64,000 nucleotides of DNA from Gordonia phthalatica. GTDB lineage: Bacteria > Actinomycetota > Actinomycetes > Mycobacteriales > Mycobacteriaceae. Under the pieces are notes generated by a model that saw only the letters and a program-made list of their open reading frames with translations, did no database searches and was not told where the DNA came from. The stretch is from contig NZ_CP011853.1 in the NCBI RefSeq assembly GCF_001305675.1, forward strand, positions 1,984,001 through 2,048,000, written 5' to 3'. Positions 41,800-48,927 of the stretch are shown here, in pieces (the stretch's first letter is position 1; the number at the start of each line of letters is the position of its first letter). The translations under genes were made by a program, and so were the position numbers.

Positions 41800-41947
41800 T
41801 ATCCGCGCTCTATCCGCGCAAACCATCCGCGCAACCGACGCGGACCTTAGCGCGGATAGATCACCCGTCTCACCAGCACAAACAACCCTATCCGCGTATC
41901 CACGCTTATCCGCACAACATCCGCGCAACTATCCGCGCTATCCGCGC
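41800..41947. repeat. Iteron cluster, candidate replication origin
   Basis: At least eight copies of (T)ATCCGCGC or one-mismatch variants in 148 bp: 41800, 41811, 41824, 41889, 41906 (TTATCCGCA), 41919, 41930 and 41939, plus one inverted copy at 41850-41858. The last two are directly abutting. Position after a RepA-like gene and spacing irregularity fit an iteron origin rather than a CRISPR. The interval is otherwise non-coding. Confidence 0.75.
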
Positions 41948-41965
41948 GGGGTCTGTAAGACCCCG
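41947..41965. terminator. Hairpin after the iterons
   Basis: CGGGGTC-TGTAA-GACCCCG, a 7-bp perfect stem. No T run follows on the plus strand; GGTGGATAA just after it resembles a DnaA box (TTATCCACC on the other strand). It may be a terminator or part of the origin. Confidence 0.5.
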
Positions 41966-41989
41966 AGTGGTGGATAACAACGGTGGTGG

Positions 41990-42244
41990 ATGACCAACCA
42001 GAAGGACAACCCCGTGAAGAACACCTACAACAACGTCATCCCGGCAGCATTGGGGACCACTGCCTACGTCCGGCGGACGGACGTAGCAGTTTCGTCCACC
42101 CACACCGTGGTGGCCTGGGCCTCGGTGAACGGCGGACCCATGGAGGCATTGATCGACGTGAACGGGACCGGTGAACTGACACCCGTTTCAGAGCTTCGGC
42201 AGACCACCGAGGACCTGTTCATCGACACGCCCGACGAGGACTGA
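41990..42244 (+). CDS. Small hypothetical protein of the element
   Basis: 84-residue protein with no recognised domain: MTNQKDNPVKNTYNNVIPAA followed by a beta-rich stretch and an acidic end (EDLFIDTPDED). GGTGG lies just upstream of the ATG. First of four short genes leading to HNH, all separated by no more than 4 bp or overlapping. Confidence 0.6.
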   Translation: MTNQKDNPVKNTYNNVIPAALGTTAYVRRTDVAVSSTHTVVAWASVNGGPMEALIDVNGTGELTPVSELRQTTEDLFIDTPDED

Positions 42245-42247
42245 ACC

Positions 42248-42484
42248 ATGACCACCTCCACCGACCCGATGACCCCGGCGGACTCCCACCAACAGATGGA
42301 GTTCAACGTGGCAGATCCCAACCGGGCCGCGGCCCGTATCGCGGCCAACCTCGCCAACGGCACCGTGCCTCGGGAGACATCCCGCTCGGGCCTCGGTGAC
42401 CAGCTCGGCGTCGGCCGACCCCGACGACGGCGCGGCCGGTCCGAACAGTCCAAGGCCTTGGCCGAGCAGGTGATGGACCAGTGA
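42248..42484 (+). CDS. Small hypothetical protein with basic segment
   Basis: 78-residue protein; residues 28-65 contain AAARIAANLANGT and a basic cluster GRPRRRRGRSEQSK, which could bind nucleic acid. No family is recognised. Its stop overlaps the next start by 4 nt (GTGA). It is one of the places where a small terminase or packaging factor could be hidden. Confidence 0.55.
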   Translation: MTTSTDPMTPADSHQQMEFNVADPNRAAARIAANLANGTVPRETSRSGLGDQLGVGRPRRRRGRSEQSKALAEQVMDQ

Positions 42485-42711
42485 GCGCCGAGCCTGCCCT
42501 CCCGTCGATCCCTGGCGTGGACCCCAAGCGCCGACACCGGGGAGATCCAGCGGCCGAGGAGGTCCTCGCCATCCGGGAGTGGGCCGAGGAGCTGGCCTCC
42601 ATCGCGGACGCGTGGCTGGCTGGCCGGGAGGCTCTCCGAGCACGCCAGGCCGAGGAGGCCGAGGCCCGTGAGTACCGGGCAGCAACCGAACTATCAAGGA
42701 GCACACCGTGA
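42481..42711 (+). CDS. Small hypothetical helical protein
   Basis: 76-residue protein: basic N-terminus (GVDPKRRHRGDPAAEEV), then a long Ala/Glu-rich helix (IREWAEELASIADAWLAGREALRARQAEEAEAREYRAA) likely to form a coiled coil. Start GTG and stop both overlap neighbours by 4 nt. Family not recognised; a divergent small terminase or head-assembly helper is possible but unsupported. Confidence 0.55.
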   Translation: MSAEPALPSIPGVDPKRRHRGDPAAEEVLAIREWAEELASIADAWLAGREALRARQAEEAEAREYRAATELSRSTP

Positions 42712-42959
42712 CCGAGATCAACCGACAGGCCTACCGCGACGCCATGGCCTACCTCTACTGCAAGATCCGCAACGACCAGGAGGGCATGGCCACCGTGGCC
42801 GCGGGCATGGACCCCGGTCCCACCCTGGACGCCATGGCCGACATGAGCCTGGGTATCGCGTCCATCGCCACCGAGGGCCAGCCCACCCTCTGGCTCAACG
42901 TGGTGAGGGACCAGCTCGACGCGCTGCTGGATGAGCTGGAGCGTGGTGGCCTTGCTTAG
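42708..42959 (+). CDS. Small hypothetical protein
   Basis: 83-residue acidic, mostly helical protein (MAYLYCKIRNDQEGMATVAAG...WLNVVRDQLDALLDELERGG). GTG start overlapping the previous stop. No family recognised. Its 3' end overlaps the HNH gene. Confidence 0.55.
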   Translation: MTEINRQAYRDAMAYLYCKIRNDQEGMATVAAGMDPGPTLDAMADMSLGIASIATEGQPTLWLNVVRDQLDALLDELERGGLA

Positions 42960-43518
42960 GCCATGCACGTCGTGCGGTGAGCCTCACGACGGCGCTGGCC
43001 GGTGCTCGGACTGCCGTCGTGAGGCCGACACGGCACGAACAAGGACCAGAGACTCCTCACGTGCTCATCAAGGGACCGCCCGGTGGACCCGGCTCTCGGC
43101 TCGGCTCCGCCGGTCCTCACCGTTCTGTGAGCGGTGTGGCTCCACCCGGAGCCTGGAGGTGGACCACGTCCTCCCCGTCGTGGAGTTCCCCGAGCTGGTC
43201 TACTGCCTGGAGAACCTCCGGGTCCTCTGCCGCCGGTGCAACCGCTCCCGTGGTCATCGGTGGACCCGTGAGGAGGCCGTGGTGGTCCTGGAGCGCCTGG
43301 AGAGCGCCTATCGACGCCGACCCACCCTGACCCTCCGGGAGGCCGTGAACGTCGCTCTCCGGGCCGCTGAGGGTGGGGAGGGACCCCATGCCGGACCCGG
43401 CCAGCCTCCGCCGGTTAGCCGCGAAACGCGTTACACACCCCCATGGGGTATAGCGACCAGGCAAAACGTAGACGCGTCTCATATAGTGGGACGCACAGAC
43501 CAGGAGGTGAGAGCGTGA
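42943..43518 (+). CDS. HNH endonuclease next to the terminase
   Basis: About 191 residues. An N-terminal zinc ribbon (CTSCGEPHDGAGRCSDCR) precedes the HNH core FCERCGSTRSLEVDHVLPVVEF...LENLRVLCRRCNRSRGHRW, with both CxxC pairs and the catalytic DH. HNH proteins beside large terminases are needed for cos-type DNA cleavage in HK97-like phages and are typical of capsid-forming satellites. The start is uncertain (ATG 42931, GTG 42943 or 42946 are all in frame). The 3' end contains the late promoter and overlaps the terminase start (GTGA). Confidence 0.88.
   Translation: MVALLRPCTSCGEPHDGAGRCSDCRREADTARTRTRDSSRAHQGTARWTRLSARLRRSSPFCERCGSTRSLEVDHVLPVVEFPELVYCLENLRVLCRRCNRSRGHRWTREEAVVVLERLESAYRRRPTLTLREAVNVALRAAEGGEGPHAGPGQPPPVSRETRYTPPWGIATRQNVDASHIVGRTDQEVRA
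43475..43493 (+). promoter_or_regulatory. Late promoter-operator 1 (terminase unit)
   Basis: CGTCTCATATAGTGGGACG: inverted arms around a TATAGT -10 box (43482-43487), inside the HNH 3' end. Eighteen of 19 bases match the element at 46933-46951. The terminase ribosome site follows 8 nt downstream. The -35 region is weak. Confidence 0.7.
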
Positions 43519-44990
43519 AGGCTGGACCCAAGGCCGCGGTGGACCCGACGCCGCTCCCGTTCCGACCGCGCAAGACCGGCGCGGCTCGGCTGGCCGCGTT
43601 CTGCCAGAAGTTCATCAAGACGCCGAAGGGCACCGGCGCGCTCAAGCCGATGAAGCTCCGGCCGTGGCAGATCGACCTAGTCGGCTCGGTCCTGGACGCC
43701 GAGGTCCAGCCCCGGACCGCTGGGTGGATGTTGCCGCGTGGACAGGGCAAGAGCACGCTCATGGCGGCCTGGGGAGTCTACGAACTGTTCACCGGCCCCG
43801 AGGGTGCCAACATCTGCGTGGTCGCCGTGGACGAGCGCCAGGCCGGGATCGTGTTCGGCATCGCGCGCCGCATGGTGGAGTTGGACCCCGAGCTGGCCAG
43901 CCGGTGCCAGGTGTTCAAGGAGCGCCTGGTCATTCCCGGCCGTAACGCCGAGTTCTCTTGTCTCCCAGCAGAACCCAAGCGCCTGGAGGGCCTGGACTAC
44001 ACCCTGGCCATCCTGGATGAGGGTGGCGTGGTCACCCGCGACACTTATGAGGTCCTCACCCTCGCCCAGGGCAAGCGGGAGCGGTCCTCCCTGGTGGTCA
44101 TCGGCACGCCGGGACCCAACCCTCACGACAACGTCCTGGCCGATCTACGGACCTACGCCGCCGAGCACCCCGACGACAGCACGATGGTCTGGCGGGAGTT
44201 CTCCGCCGATGAGTTCATTGACCACCCTGTGGACTGCCGTCACTGCTGGGCCTTGGCCAACCCCGCGCTCGGGGACTACCTCCATGAGGACGCCATCGTG
44301 GCGCTCCTGCCTCCGAAGACCCGTGAGGCGACGTTCCGGCGCGCTCGGCTCTGCCAGTTCGCCACCGAGGAGGACGGCGCGTTCCTGCCTCGGGGACTCT
44401 GGGATGGCCTCTCCACCGGCGTCGGGGTCCCCGATGGCGTGGACGTGGTCCTGGCGCTGGACGGATCGTTCTCCGACGACACCACCGCGATCTTGGTCGG
44501 CACCGTGAGCCAAGAACCTCACTTCGATGTCGTGGCGACCTGGGAGCGACCGACCGGCGACGAGAGTTACCGCGTGCCGGTGGCCGAGGTGGAGCAGATG
44601 ATCCGGGACTCCTGCAAGCGCTGGAAGGTCACCGAGATCATCGCGGACCCGTTCCGCTGGACTCGGACCCTCCAGGCCTTGGAAGCCGAGAGCCTCCCGG
44701 TGGTGGAGTTCCCTCACTCCCCGTCACGCCTCACCGCGGCCACCGGGGACCTCTACAGCGCGGCCACCAACTCCCGGATGACCCACTCGGGAGATCCACG
44801 CCTGGCGGCCCACATCGCCGCCGCGGTCATCCAGGAGGACGGCCGAGGGATGAGGTTGGCCAAGGCCTCCCGCAAGCGCAACGCCCGCAAGATCGACCTG
44901 GCCGCGTGCCTGGTCATGGCCCACTCCCGAGCGACGTGGCGGGCCACCCGTAAACCCAAGCGTCGCCGTGTCAGATCGTTTGCAGCATAA
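43515..44990 (+). CDS. Terminase large subunit
   Basis: 491-residue packaging motor. ATPase: Walker A PRGQGKST (74-81), Walker B AILDE (165-169), coupling motif VVIGTPG; nuclease domain: LALDGSFSDDT (Asp316) and EIIADPFRW. It cuts and translocates DNA into proheads at the portal. The GTG at 43515 has an excellent ribosome site AGGAGGTGA; the longer upstream frame is not needed. It overlaps the HNH stop and precedes the portal by 13 bp. No small terminase is recognised beside it. Confidence 0.95.
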   Translation: MKAGPKAAVDPTPLPFRPRKTGAARLAAFCQKFIKTPKGTGALKPMKLRPWQIDLVGSVLDAEVQPRTAGWMLPRGQGKSTLMAAWGVYELFTGPEGANICVVAVDERQAGIVFGIARRMVELDPELASRCQVFKERLVIPGRNAEFSCLPAEPKRLEGLDYTLAILDEGGVVTRDTYEVLTLAQGKRERSSLVVIGTPGPNPHDNVLADLRTYAAEHPDDSTMVWREFSADEFIDHPVDCRHCWALANPALGDYLHEDAIVALLPPKTREATFRRARLCQFATEEDGAFLPRGLWDGLSTGVGVPDGVDVVLALDGSFSDDTTAILVGTVSQEPHFDVVATWERPTGDESYRVPVAEVEQMIRDSCKRWKVTEIIADPFRWTRTLQALEAESLPVVEFPHSPSRLTAATGDLYSAATNSRMTHSGDPRLAAHIAAAVIQEDGRGMRLAKASRKRNARKIDLAACLVMAHSRATWRATRKPKRRRVRSFAA

Positions 44991-45003
44991 GGAGACTCAC
45001 ACC

Positions 45004-46371
45004 GTGAACGAACCCACCAACATCGAACTGGACCAGGCCCTCAACGTCCGAGCGCCCGCGCTCCATCGCCTCGGCCAGTACTACGCCGGGGAGCAACCTC
45101 TGGCGTACCTGTCCCCGGAGGCCCGTAAGTCCATCGGCCAGCGGTTCGACCGGATCGCGGTCAACCTCCCGCGGCTGGCCGTCTCGGCCATCGCGGAGCG
45201 CCTCCGGGTCACCGGATTCACCGACGCCCAGGGCAAGCGGGACGCCACCCTCTGGGACGCCTGGGTCCGCTCGGATCTGGACCAGACCTCTCCCTCGGCC
45301 CACCGTGAGGCTCTGGCGCTCGGTGAGGCCGCGGTCATCGTCTGGGCACGCCCGGACGGCAAGGCCTCGGTGTCCATCGAGTCCGGCCGCCAGGTCGCAG
45401 TTTTCCGGGACGCCGGTACCCGTGAGGTACTCGCCGCGGTCAAGCGGTGGACCGAGCTCCGCCCGGACGGCACCGAGGGAGCCACGCGGTGGGTGGTGTA
45501 CCGGCCGGACCGCATTGAGCACCTCATCGGGGACGGCGCGCAGATCACCGCGGCCACGGTGGTCCAGACCGTGGACAACCCGATCATGGCCGTCCCCGTC
45601 GTCCCGCTCACCAACGCCGACCGTCCGCTGGACATGTTCGGGGTCTCGGAGTTCTCCGACTTGGTCCCGGTGGTGGACGGGATCAACAAGCTGACCGCGG
45701 ACATGATGACCGCCTCGGAGTACGGCGCGCGTCCCCGACGATGGGCCACCGGCCTGGAGCTGGCCGAGGAGCCGCGTCTGGACGACAACGGGGACCCTGT
45801 CCTGGATGAGGACGGGGAGCCCATCGTGGACGTGGTGAACCCCGTCTCCGAGACCGACCGGATGATGGTCAACGAGGCCGCAGAGGGCAAGTTCGGCCAG
45901 CTCCCCGGCGCGGATCTCACCGGGTATGACGTGGCCATGCGGTCCTTGCTCCAGCAGGCCAGCGCGGTGAGCGGCCTCCCCGGCCACTACCTCGGCCTCA
46001 ACTCCACGGTCCCGGCGTCGGCCGACGCCATCCGGGCCGCGGAGGCCGCGCTCACCGCGCGCGCCGAGGCCCGCCAGGCCGTGTTCGGCCGAGCCTGGGA
46101 ACAGGTCGGCCGCCTCATCCTGGCCGTGGAGAACGGCGGAGAGGTCACCGACTACTCGCCGCGCGTCCAGTGGGCCGACCCCGCCACCCGCTCGGCGGCC
46201 CAGGAGGCCGACGCCGTCGTGAAGCTCTATCAGGCAGGCGTGCTGACTCTGGAGGAGGCACGGACCCGCCTCGGGATCGACAACCCCGACCAGGGACCCA
46301 CCCAGGCACCGGCCGCCGGACCGACTCCGGCAACTGAGAGCGCAAACGTGACCGAGGAGGCCGCCGCGTGA
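45004..46371 (+). CDS. Phage portal protein, SPP1-like
   Basis: 455-residue portal that forms the dodecameric DNA entry vertex of the capsid. RFDRIAVNLPRLAVSAIAERLRVTGF, ALALGEAAVIVWARPDG, DMMTASEYGARPRRWATG and the C-terminal SALTARAEARQAVFGRAWEQVGRLIL pattern fit the SPP1 Gp6 family. GTG start 9 nt after AAGGAG. The stop overlaps the scaffold gene by 4 nt. Order terminase-portal-scaffold-capsid is canonical for siphophage heads. Confidence 0.92.
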   Translation: MNEPTNIELDQALNVRAPALHRLGQYYAGEQPLAYLSPEARKSIGQRFDRIAVNLPRLAVSAIAERLRVTGFTDAQGKRDATLWDAWVRSDLDQTSPSAHREALALGEAAVIVWARPDGKASVSIESGRQVAVFRDAGTREVLAAVKRWTELRPDGTEGATRWVVYRPDRIEHLIGDGAQITAATVVQTVDNPIMAVPVVPLTNADRPLDMFGVSEFSDLVPVVDGINKLTADMMTASEYGARPRRWATGLELAEEPRLDDNGDPVLDEDGEPIVDVVNPVSETDRMMVNEAAEGKFGQLPGADLTGYDVAMRSLLQQASAVSGLPGHYLGLNSTVPASADAIRAAEAALTARAEARQAVFGRAWEQVGRLILAVENGGEVTDYSPRVQWADPATRSAAQEADAVVKLYQAGVLTLEEARTRLGIDNPDQGPTQAPAAGPTPATESANVTEEAAA

Positions 46372-46886
46372 ACACCGACGACGACAAGACCACCGACCAG
46401 ACCGAGGACCAGGGTCCCGACACCACCGCCGAGGCACCAGAAACCCCGGCCGAGGACCAGGAAAACCCAGGTCAGAGCCCCGAAAACGTCACTGTGACGG
46501 AACAGTCCGAGGCCTCGGATACCGAGGAACAGGCCGATGAGGACACCTCGGAGCCCGCCGAGGACGCCGACACGTTCCCCCGCGCGTACGTGGAGGAGCT
46601 CCGCAAGGAGTCGGCCGGGTACCGGACCCGCGTCAAGGACCTGGAGACCAAGCTCCACCGGCTCCAGGTGGAGCAGACCGGCGCGCTGGCCGACCCGGCA
46701 GACCTGGAGTTCGACGCGGCCCACCTGGAGAGCCCCGAGGCCCTCCAGGCCGCTATTGAGGAGCTCCTGGCCGCCAAGCCTCACCTCAAGGCGCGCCGGT
46801 TCGCGCCGGACGCCGCCGCCCAGGGAGCCAAGGCCTCGGCCTCCAGCGGGGTGGATCTGCTCGGGATCTTGCGCCAGAACGCCTAG
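46368..46886 (+). CDS. Capsid scaffolding protein
   Basis: 172-residue, very acidic and helical protein; residues 1-70 are Glu/Asp/Thr/Pro-rich, 75-105 form a coiled coil (YVEELRKESAGYRTRVKDLETKLHRLQVEQ), and the end is basic. This composition and its place between portal and capsid identify a scaffold that directs prohead assembly, although sequence similarity within the family is low. GTG start overlapping the portal stop. Confidence 0.82.
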   Translation: MNTDDDKTTDQTEDQGPDTTAEAPETPAEDQENPGQSPENVTVTEQSEASDTEEQADEDTSEPAEDADTFPRAYVEELRKESAGYRTRVKDLETKLHRLQVEQTGALADPADLEFDAAHLESPEALQAAIEELLAAKPHLKARRFAPDAAAQGAKASASSGVDLLGILRQNA

Positions 46887-46915
46887 ACAGAGCCACCCAA
46901 CGGTCCCCGTCCTCA

Positions 46916-46951
46916 TTGCCGAGGACGGGGACCGTCTCATATAGTGAGACG
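46916..46951 (+). promoter_or_regulatory. Late promoter-operator 2 (capsid unit)
   Basis: TTGCCG (46916-46921), 18-nt spacer, TATAGT (46940-46945). The -10 is enclosed by the perfect inverted repeat CGTCTCA-TATAG-TGAGACG (46933-46951), the same element as at 43475. The leader to the capsid start is about 90 nt. Confidence 0.75.
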
Positions 46952-47043
46952 TAACGCCCAGGTGGCGAGATTCTCACCGCAGAGCGGGCCAGGTGCTCCA
47001 GACGCGGAAACCGTTCCGTCCCTTCATATCTGGAGACATTCCC

Positions 47044-47874
47044 ATGACTGAAACCACTGCAACCAACGGCGCACTCCTCAAGGAACAGGTCGCCAGCCTC
47101 CTGGTCCAACCTCTGGAGGCCGCCTCGGTGGTCCTGGCCGCCGGACCCAAGATCTTCGACTCCTCGGAGCCGCTGCGTATCCCGCGGGTGACCGCCGGTG
47201 CCTCGGTCGGCTGGGTCGGTGAGTCCGAGCTCATCCCCGCCGGAGACGTGGAGTTCGATGAGATCAACCTCATGCCCTCCACGCTCAAGTCGATCAAAAC
47301 CCTCATCAGGTTCTCGAACGAACTGGCCCGCCAGAGCGTCGTCGGCCTGGACGCCGTTCTCCGCCAGCGCTTGGTCACCGACGTGGCCAACAAGCTGGAC
47401 GACGCGCTCCTGGGTGGCGACGGCGCGGCCAACACCGTCACCGGCCTCATCAACCAGACCGGCGTCTCCACCGGCGTCCTGGACGTGACCGAGCCGGACT
47501 CGCTCCTGGACGCGCTGGCCGTCGCCGCCTCGCATGAGATCGCGCCGACCCACTGGATGATCTCCGGTGCCGACTTCTACGCCTTGAGCAAGATCAAGGA
47601 CGCCGATGGCCGCTACCTCATCACGCCGGACCTCACGGCCGAGGGCAAGCGCACCCTGTTCGGCGTCCCGGTCATCGTCACCAACAAGCTGGCCACCGGC
47701 AAGGCCATGCTGGTGGACATGAGCAACGTGGCCGTGGTCCGCGACCTCCAGCCGAGCGTCACGGTCCTCTCGGAGCGTTACGCCGACTACGACGAGCAGG
47801 CCATCCGCGTGGTCACCCGCTACGATCTCGGCCTCCTGCACCCGGAGGCCGTCACGGTCCTCACCGCGGCCTGA
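47044..47874 (+). CDS. Major capsid protein, HK97 fold
   Basis: 276-residue shell protein. RIPRVTAGASVGWVGESELIPAGDVEFDEINLMPSTLKSIKTLIRFSNELARQS (E-loop and spine helix) and the C-terminal VVTRYDLGLLHPEAVTVL strand are typical of Phage_capsid proteins. It lacks an N-terminal delta domain, consistent with a separate scaffold gene and the absence of a protease. The ATG at 47044 has GGAG about 9 nt upstream. It is the first gene of the second late unit. Confidence 0.93.
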   Translation: MTETTATNGALLKEQVASLLVQPLEAASVVLAAGPKIFDSSEPLRIPRVTAGASVGWVGESELIPAGDVEFDEINLMPSTLKSIKTLIRFSNELARQSVVGLDAVLRQRLVTDVANKLDDALLGGDGAANTVTGLINQTGVSTGVLDVTEPDSLLDALAVAASHEIAPTHWMISGADFYALSKIKDADGRYLITPDLTAEGKRTLFGVPVIVTNKLATGKAMLVDMSNVAVVRDLQPSVTVLSERYADYDEQAIRVVTRYDLGLLHPEAVTVLTAA

Positions 47875-47953
47875 TCGGCCCATGAACTGGCCTCGGCCGG
47901 AGGTTGTCACGTTCCTCCGGCCGGGGCCTTTCCACTAGGAACAGGAGGCCGAG

Positions 47954-48271
47954 ATGGCCGTCACCAACACTGATCTGGTCAAGTGGCTCGGGGCCGACAC
48001 CACCGACACCGCGCTCATGGCCCAGGCCACCCAGGCCGTCACCATGGCCTTGGCCATGTGCGACGCCTACACCCGCGGAGCTCACCTCAAGGCCGATGGG
48101 TCCACCCGTCCCGGCGTGGACGCCGTGGTCCTCATGGCCTCGGCGCGCATGTTGGCCAACCCCGAGGGACTCAAGTACGCCACCGGCGTCGTGAGCTTCT
48201 CCGACGCGTTCAACGGGTTCACCCTGGCCGAGCTGGCCGTCCTCAACCGATACCGCCGGAGGGCCGCGTAA
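47954..48271 (+). CDS. Head-tail connector protein (gp6-like adaptor)
   Basis: 105-residue helical protein (TDLVKWLGADTTDTALMAQATQAVTMALAMCDAYTRG, then VVLMASARMLANPEGLKYATG). It resembles the adaptor that docks beneath the portal. GAACAGGAGG lies upstream of the ATG. Its stop overlaps the next start (TAATG). Presence of connectors without any tail gene suggests that completed heads accept tails made by another phage. Confidence 0.78.
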   Translation: MAVTNTDLVKWLGADTTDTALMAQATQAVTMALAMCDAYTRGAHLKADGSTRPGVDAVVLMASARMLANPEGLKYATGVVSFSDAFNGFTLAELAVLNRYRRRAA

Positions 48272-48588
48272 TGCCTCGGCTACTTCTCCGGGACTCGGTC
48301 ACCCTCAAGATCGGTGGAGGTCGGGACGAGAATGACGACCCGATCCCGACCCAGAACGTCCCCGTCCGGGCCGCGGTCATCCCGATCTCCGGCACCGAAC
48401 AGGCCCAGCGCGGCCGGTCCACGTCGCTCACCACCTACCGGCTGGTGGTGGCCGACGCGCGCATTGAGCAAGTCACCACGGTCATCTGGCGGACCAAGAC
48501 CTACACCCTGGAAGGTCTGCCCATGCCGTACCGCGTCGGCGGCCGACACCATCATTACGAGGTCCTCATGTCGCTTGGCCAAGGGTGA
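48271..48588 (+). CDS. Head closure / head-tail joining protein
   Basis: 105-residue beta-rich protein (LLRDSVTLKIGGGRDENDDPIPTQNVPVRAAVIPISGTEQAQRGRSTSLTTYRLVV...VIWRTKTYTLEGLPMPYRVGGRHHHYEVLMS), the pattern of phage stopper/head-tail joining proteins. ATG overlaps the connector stop; GGAGGG lies upstream. It is the last gene of the element, followed by a terminator and attR. Confidence 0.78.
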   Translation: MPRLLLRDSVTLKIGGGRDENDDPIPTQNVPVRAAVIPISGTEQAQRGRSTSLTTYRLVVADARIEQVTTVIWRTKTYTLEGLPMPYRVGGRHHHYEVLMSLGQG

Positions 48589-48639
48589 GATGATGTAGGC
48601 ACAACTGAATCGGAGGCCGGAAGGTCTCGCCACGCTGAC

Positions 48640-48670
48640 AAGGCCCGGACCTCATCGAGATCCGGGCCTT
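48640..48670. terminator. Terminator of the late operon
   Basis: AAGGCCCGGA (48640-48649) pairs with TCCGGGCCTT (48661-48670), followed by TGT. It ends the capsid unit 52 bp after the last stop. Confidence 0.8.
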
Positions 48671-48674
48671 TGTC

Positions 48675-48695
48675 GTGGACACGTTCTGGACACAC
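48675..48695 (+). promoter_or_regulatory. Candidate integrase arm-binding site, right
   Basis: GTGGACACGTT followed by CTGGACACAC, matching the left site at 38671-38691 in 18 of 21 positions. Inverted copies (GTGTCCAAA and GGTCCAAAA) follow at about 48700-48718. The 48696-48786 stretch has no gene. Confidence 0.6.
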
Positions 48696-48786
48696 ATTGT
48701 GTCCAAACGGGTCCAAAACCGTCTAACTCGGTCCAAGTGTTTGGCCAGGTCAGAGTACATATCGCCAGGTCCGCGCGGTGGCGTTT

Positions 48787-48836
48787 TCCCGTTCACACCG
48801 GGAAGGTCGCTGGTTCGATCCCAGCCGGGACCACAA
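48787..48836 (+). repeat. attR: right 50-bp direct repeat (tRNA-Val 3' remnant)
   Basis: Perfect copy of 38563-38612. Only the anticodon arm, T-arm and acceptor 3' strand of tRNA-Val are present, so no functional tRNA is made here. Confidence 0.95.
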
Positions 48837-48837
48837 C

Positions 48838-48869
48838 GGAAAGGCCCGCAGGCGACTGCGGGCCTTTCC
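48838..48869. terminator. Ancestral tRNA-Val terminator
   Basis: GGAAAGGCCCGCAG-GCGA-CTGCGGGCCTTTCC: a perfect 14-bp stem with a 4-nt loop, one base after attR. Before integration this would have directly followed tRNA-Val. Confidence 0.85.
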
Positions 48870-48927
48870 TCGTATTGATGGCCGGCTTGTATTCGTGGCC
48901 GGTTCGAATTCATGCGGCGGTTCAATA

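Larger units (their letters stand above)
38563..48836. mobile_element. Integrated 10.2-kb tail-less capsid-forming element (phage satellite-like)
   Basis: Bounded by the 50-bp tRNA-derived repeats, with the integrase next to attL. It carries integrase, excisionase-like HTH, RepA-like ATPase with iterons, small genes, HNH, large terminase, portal, scaffold, major capsid and two connectors. No tail tube, tape measure, baseplate, lysin, holin, recognisable small terminase, maturation protease or repressor is present. That content matches capsid-forming phage satellites and the phiRv1/phiRv2 elements of M. tuberculosis rather than a complete prophage. All coding frames are open, so it may be active with a helper phage supplying tails and lysis. 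Whether it packages itself is inference. Confidence 0.88.

Noticed and set aside
41800..41947. Repeat array considered as CRISPR
   Set aside because: Units are only 9-10 bp, irregularly spaced, partly overlapping and one is inverted; no cas genes. An iteron origin fits better.
42943..43518. HNH gene considered as a homing endonuclease or group I intron
   Set aside because: It lies in frame within an operon directly before the large terminase, the normal position for packaging HNH proteins, and the terminase is uninterrupted.
48787..48836. Second tRNA-Val gene at the right end of the element
   Set aside because: Only the 3' part from the anticodon stem is present; the 5' acceptor strand and D-arm are missing, so it is attR.
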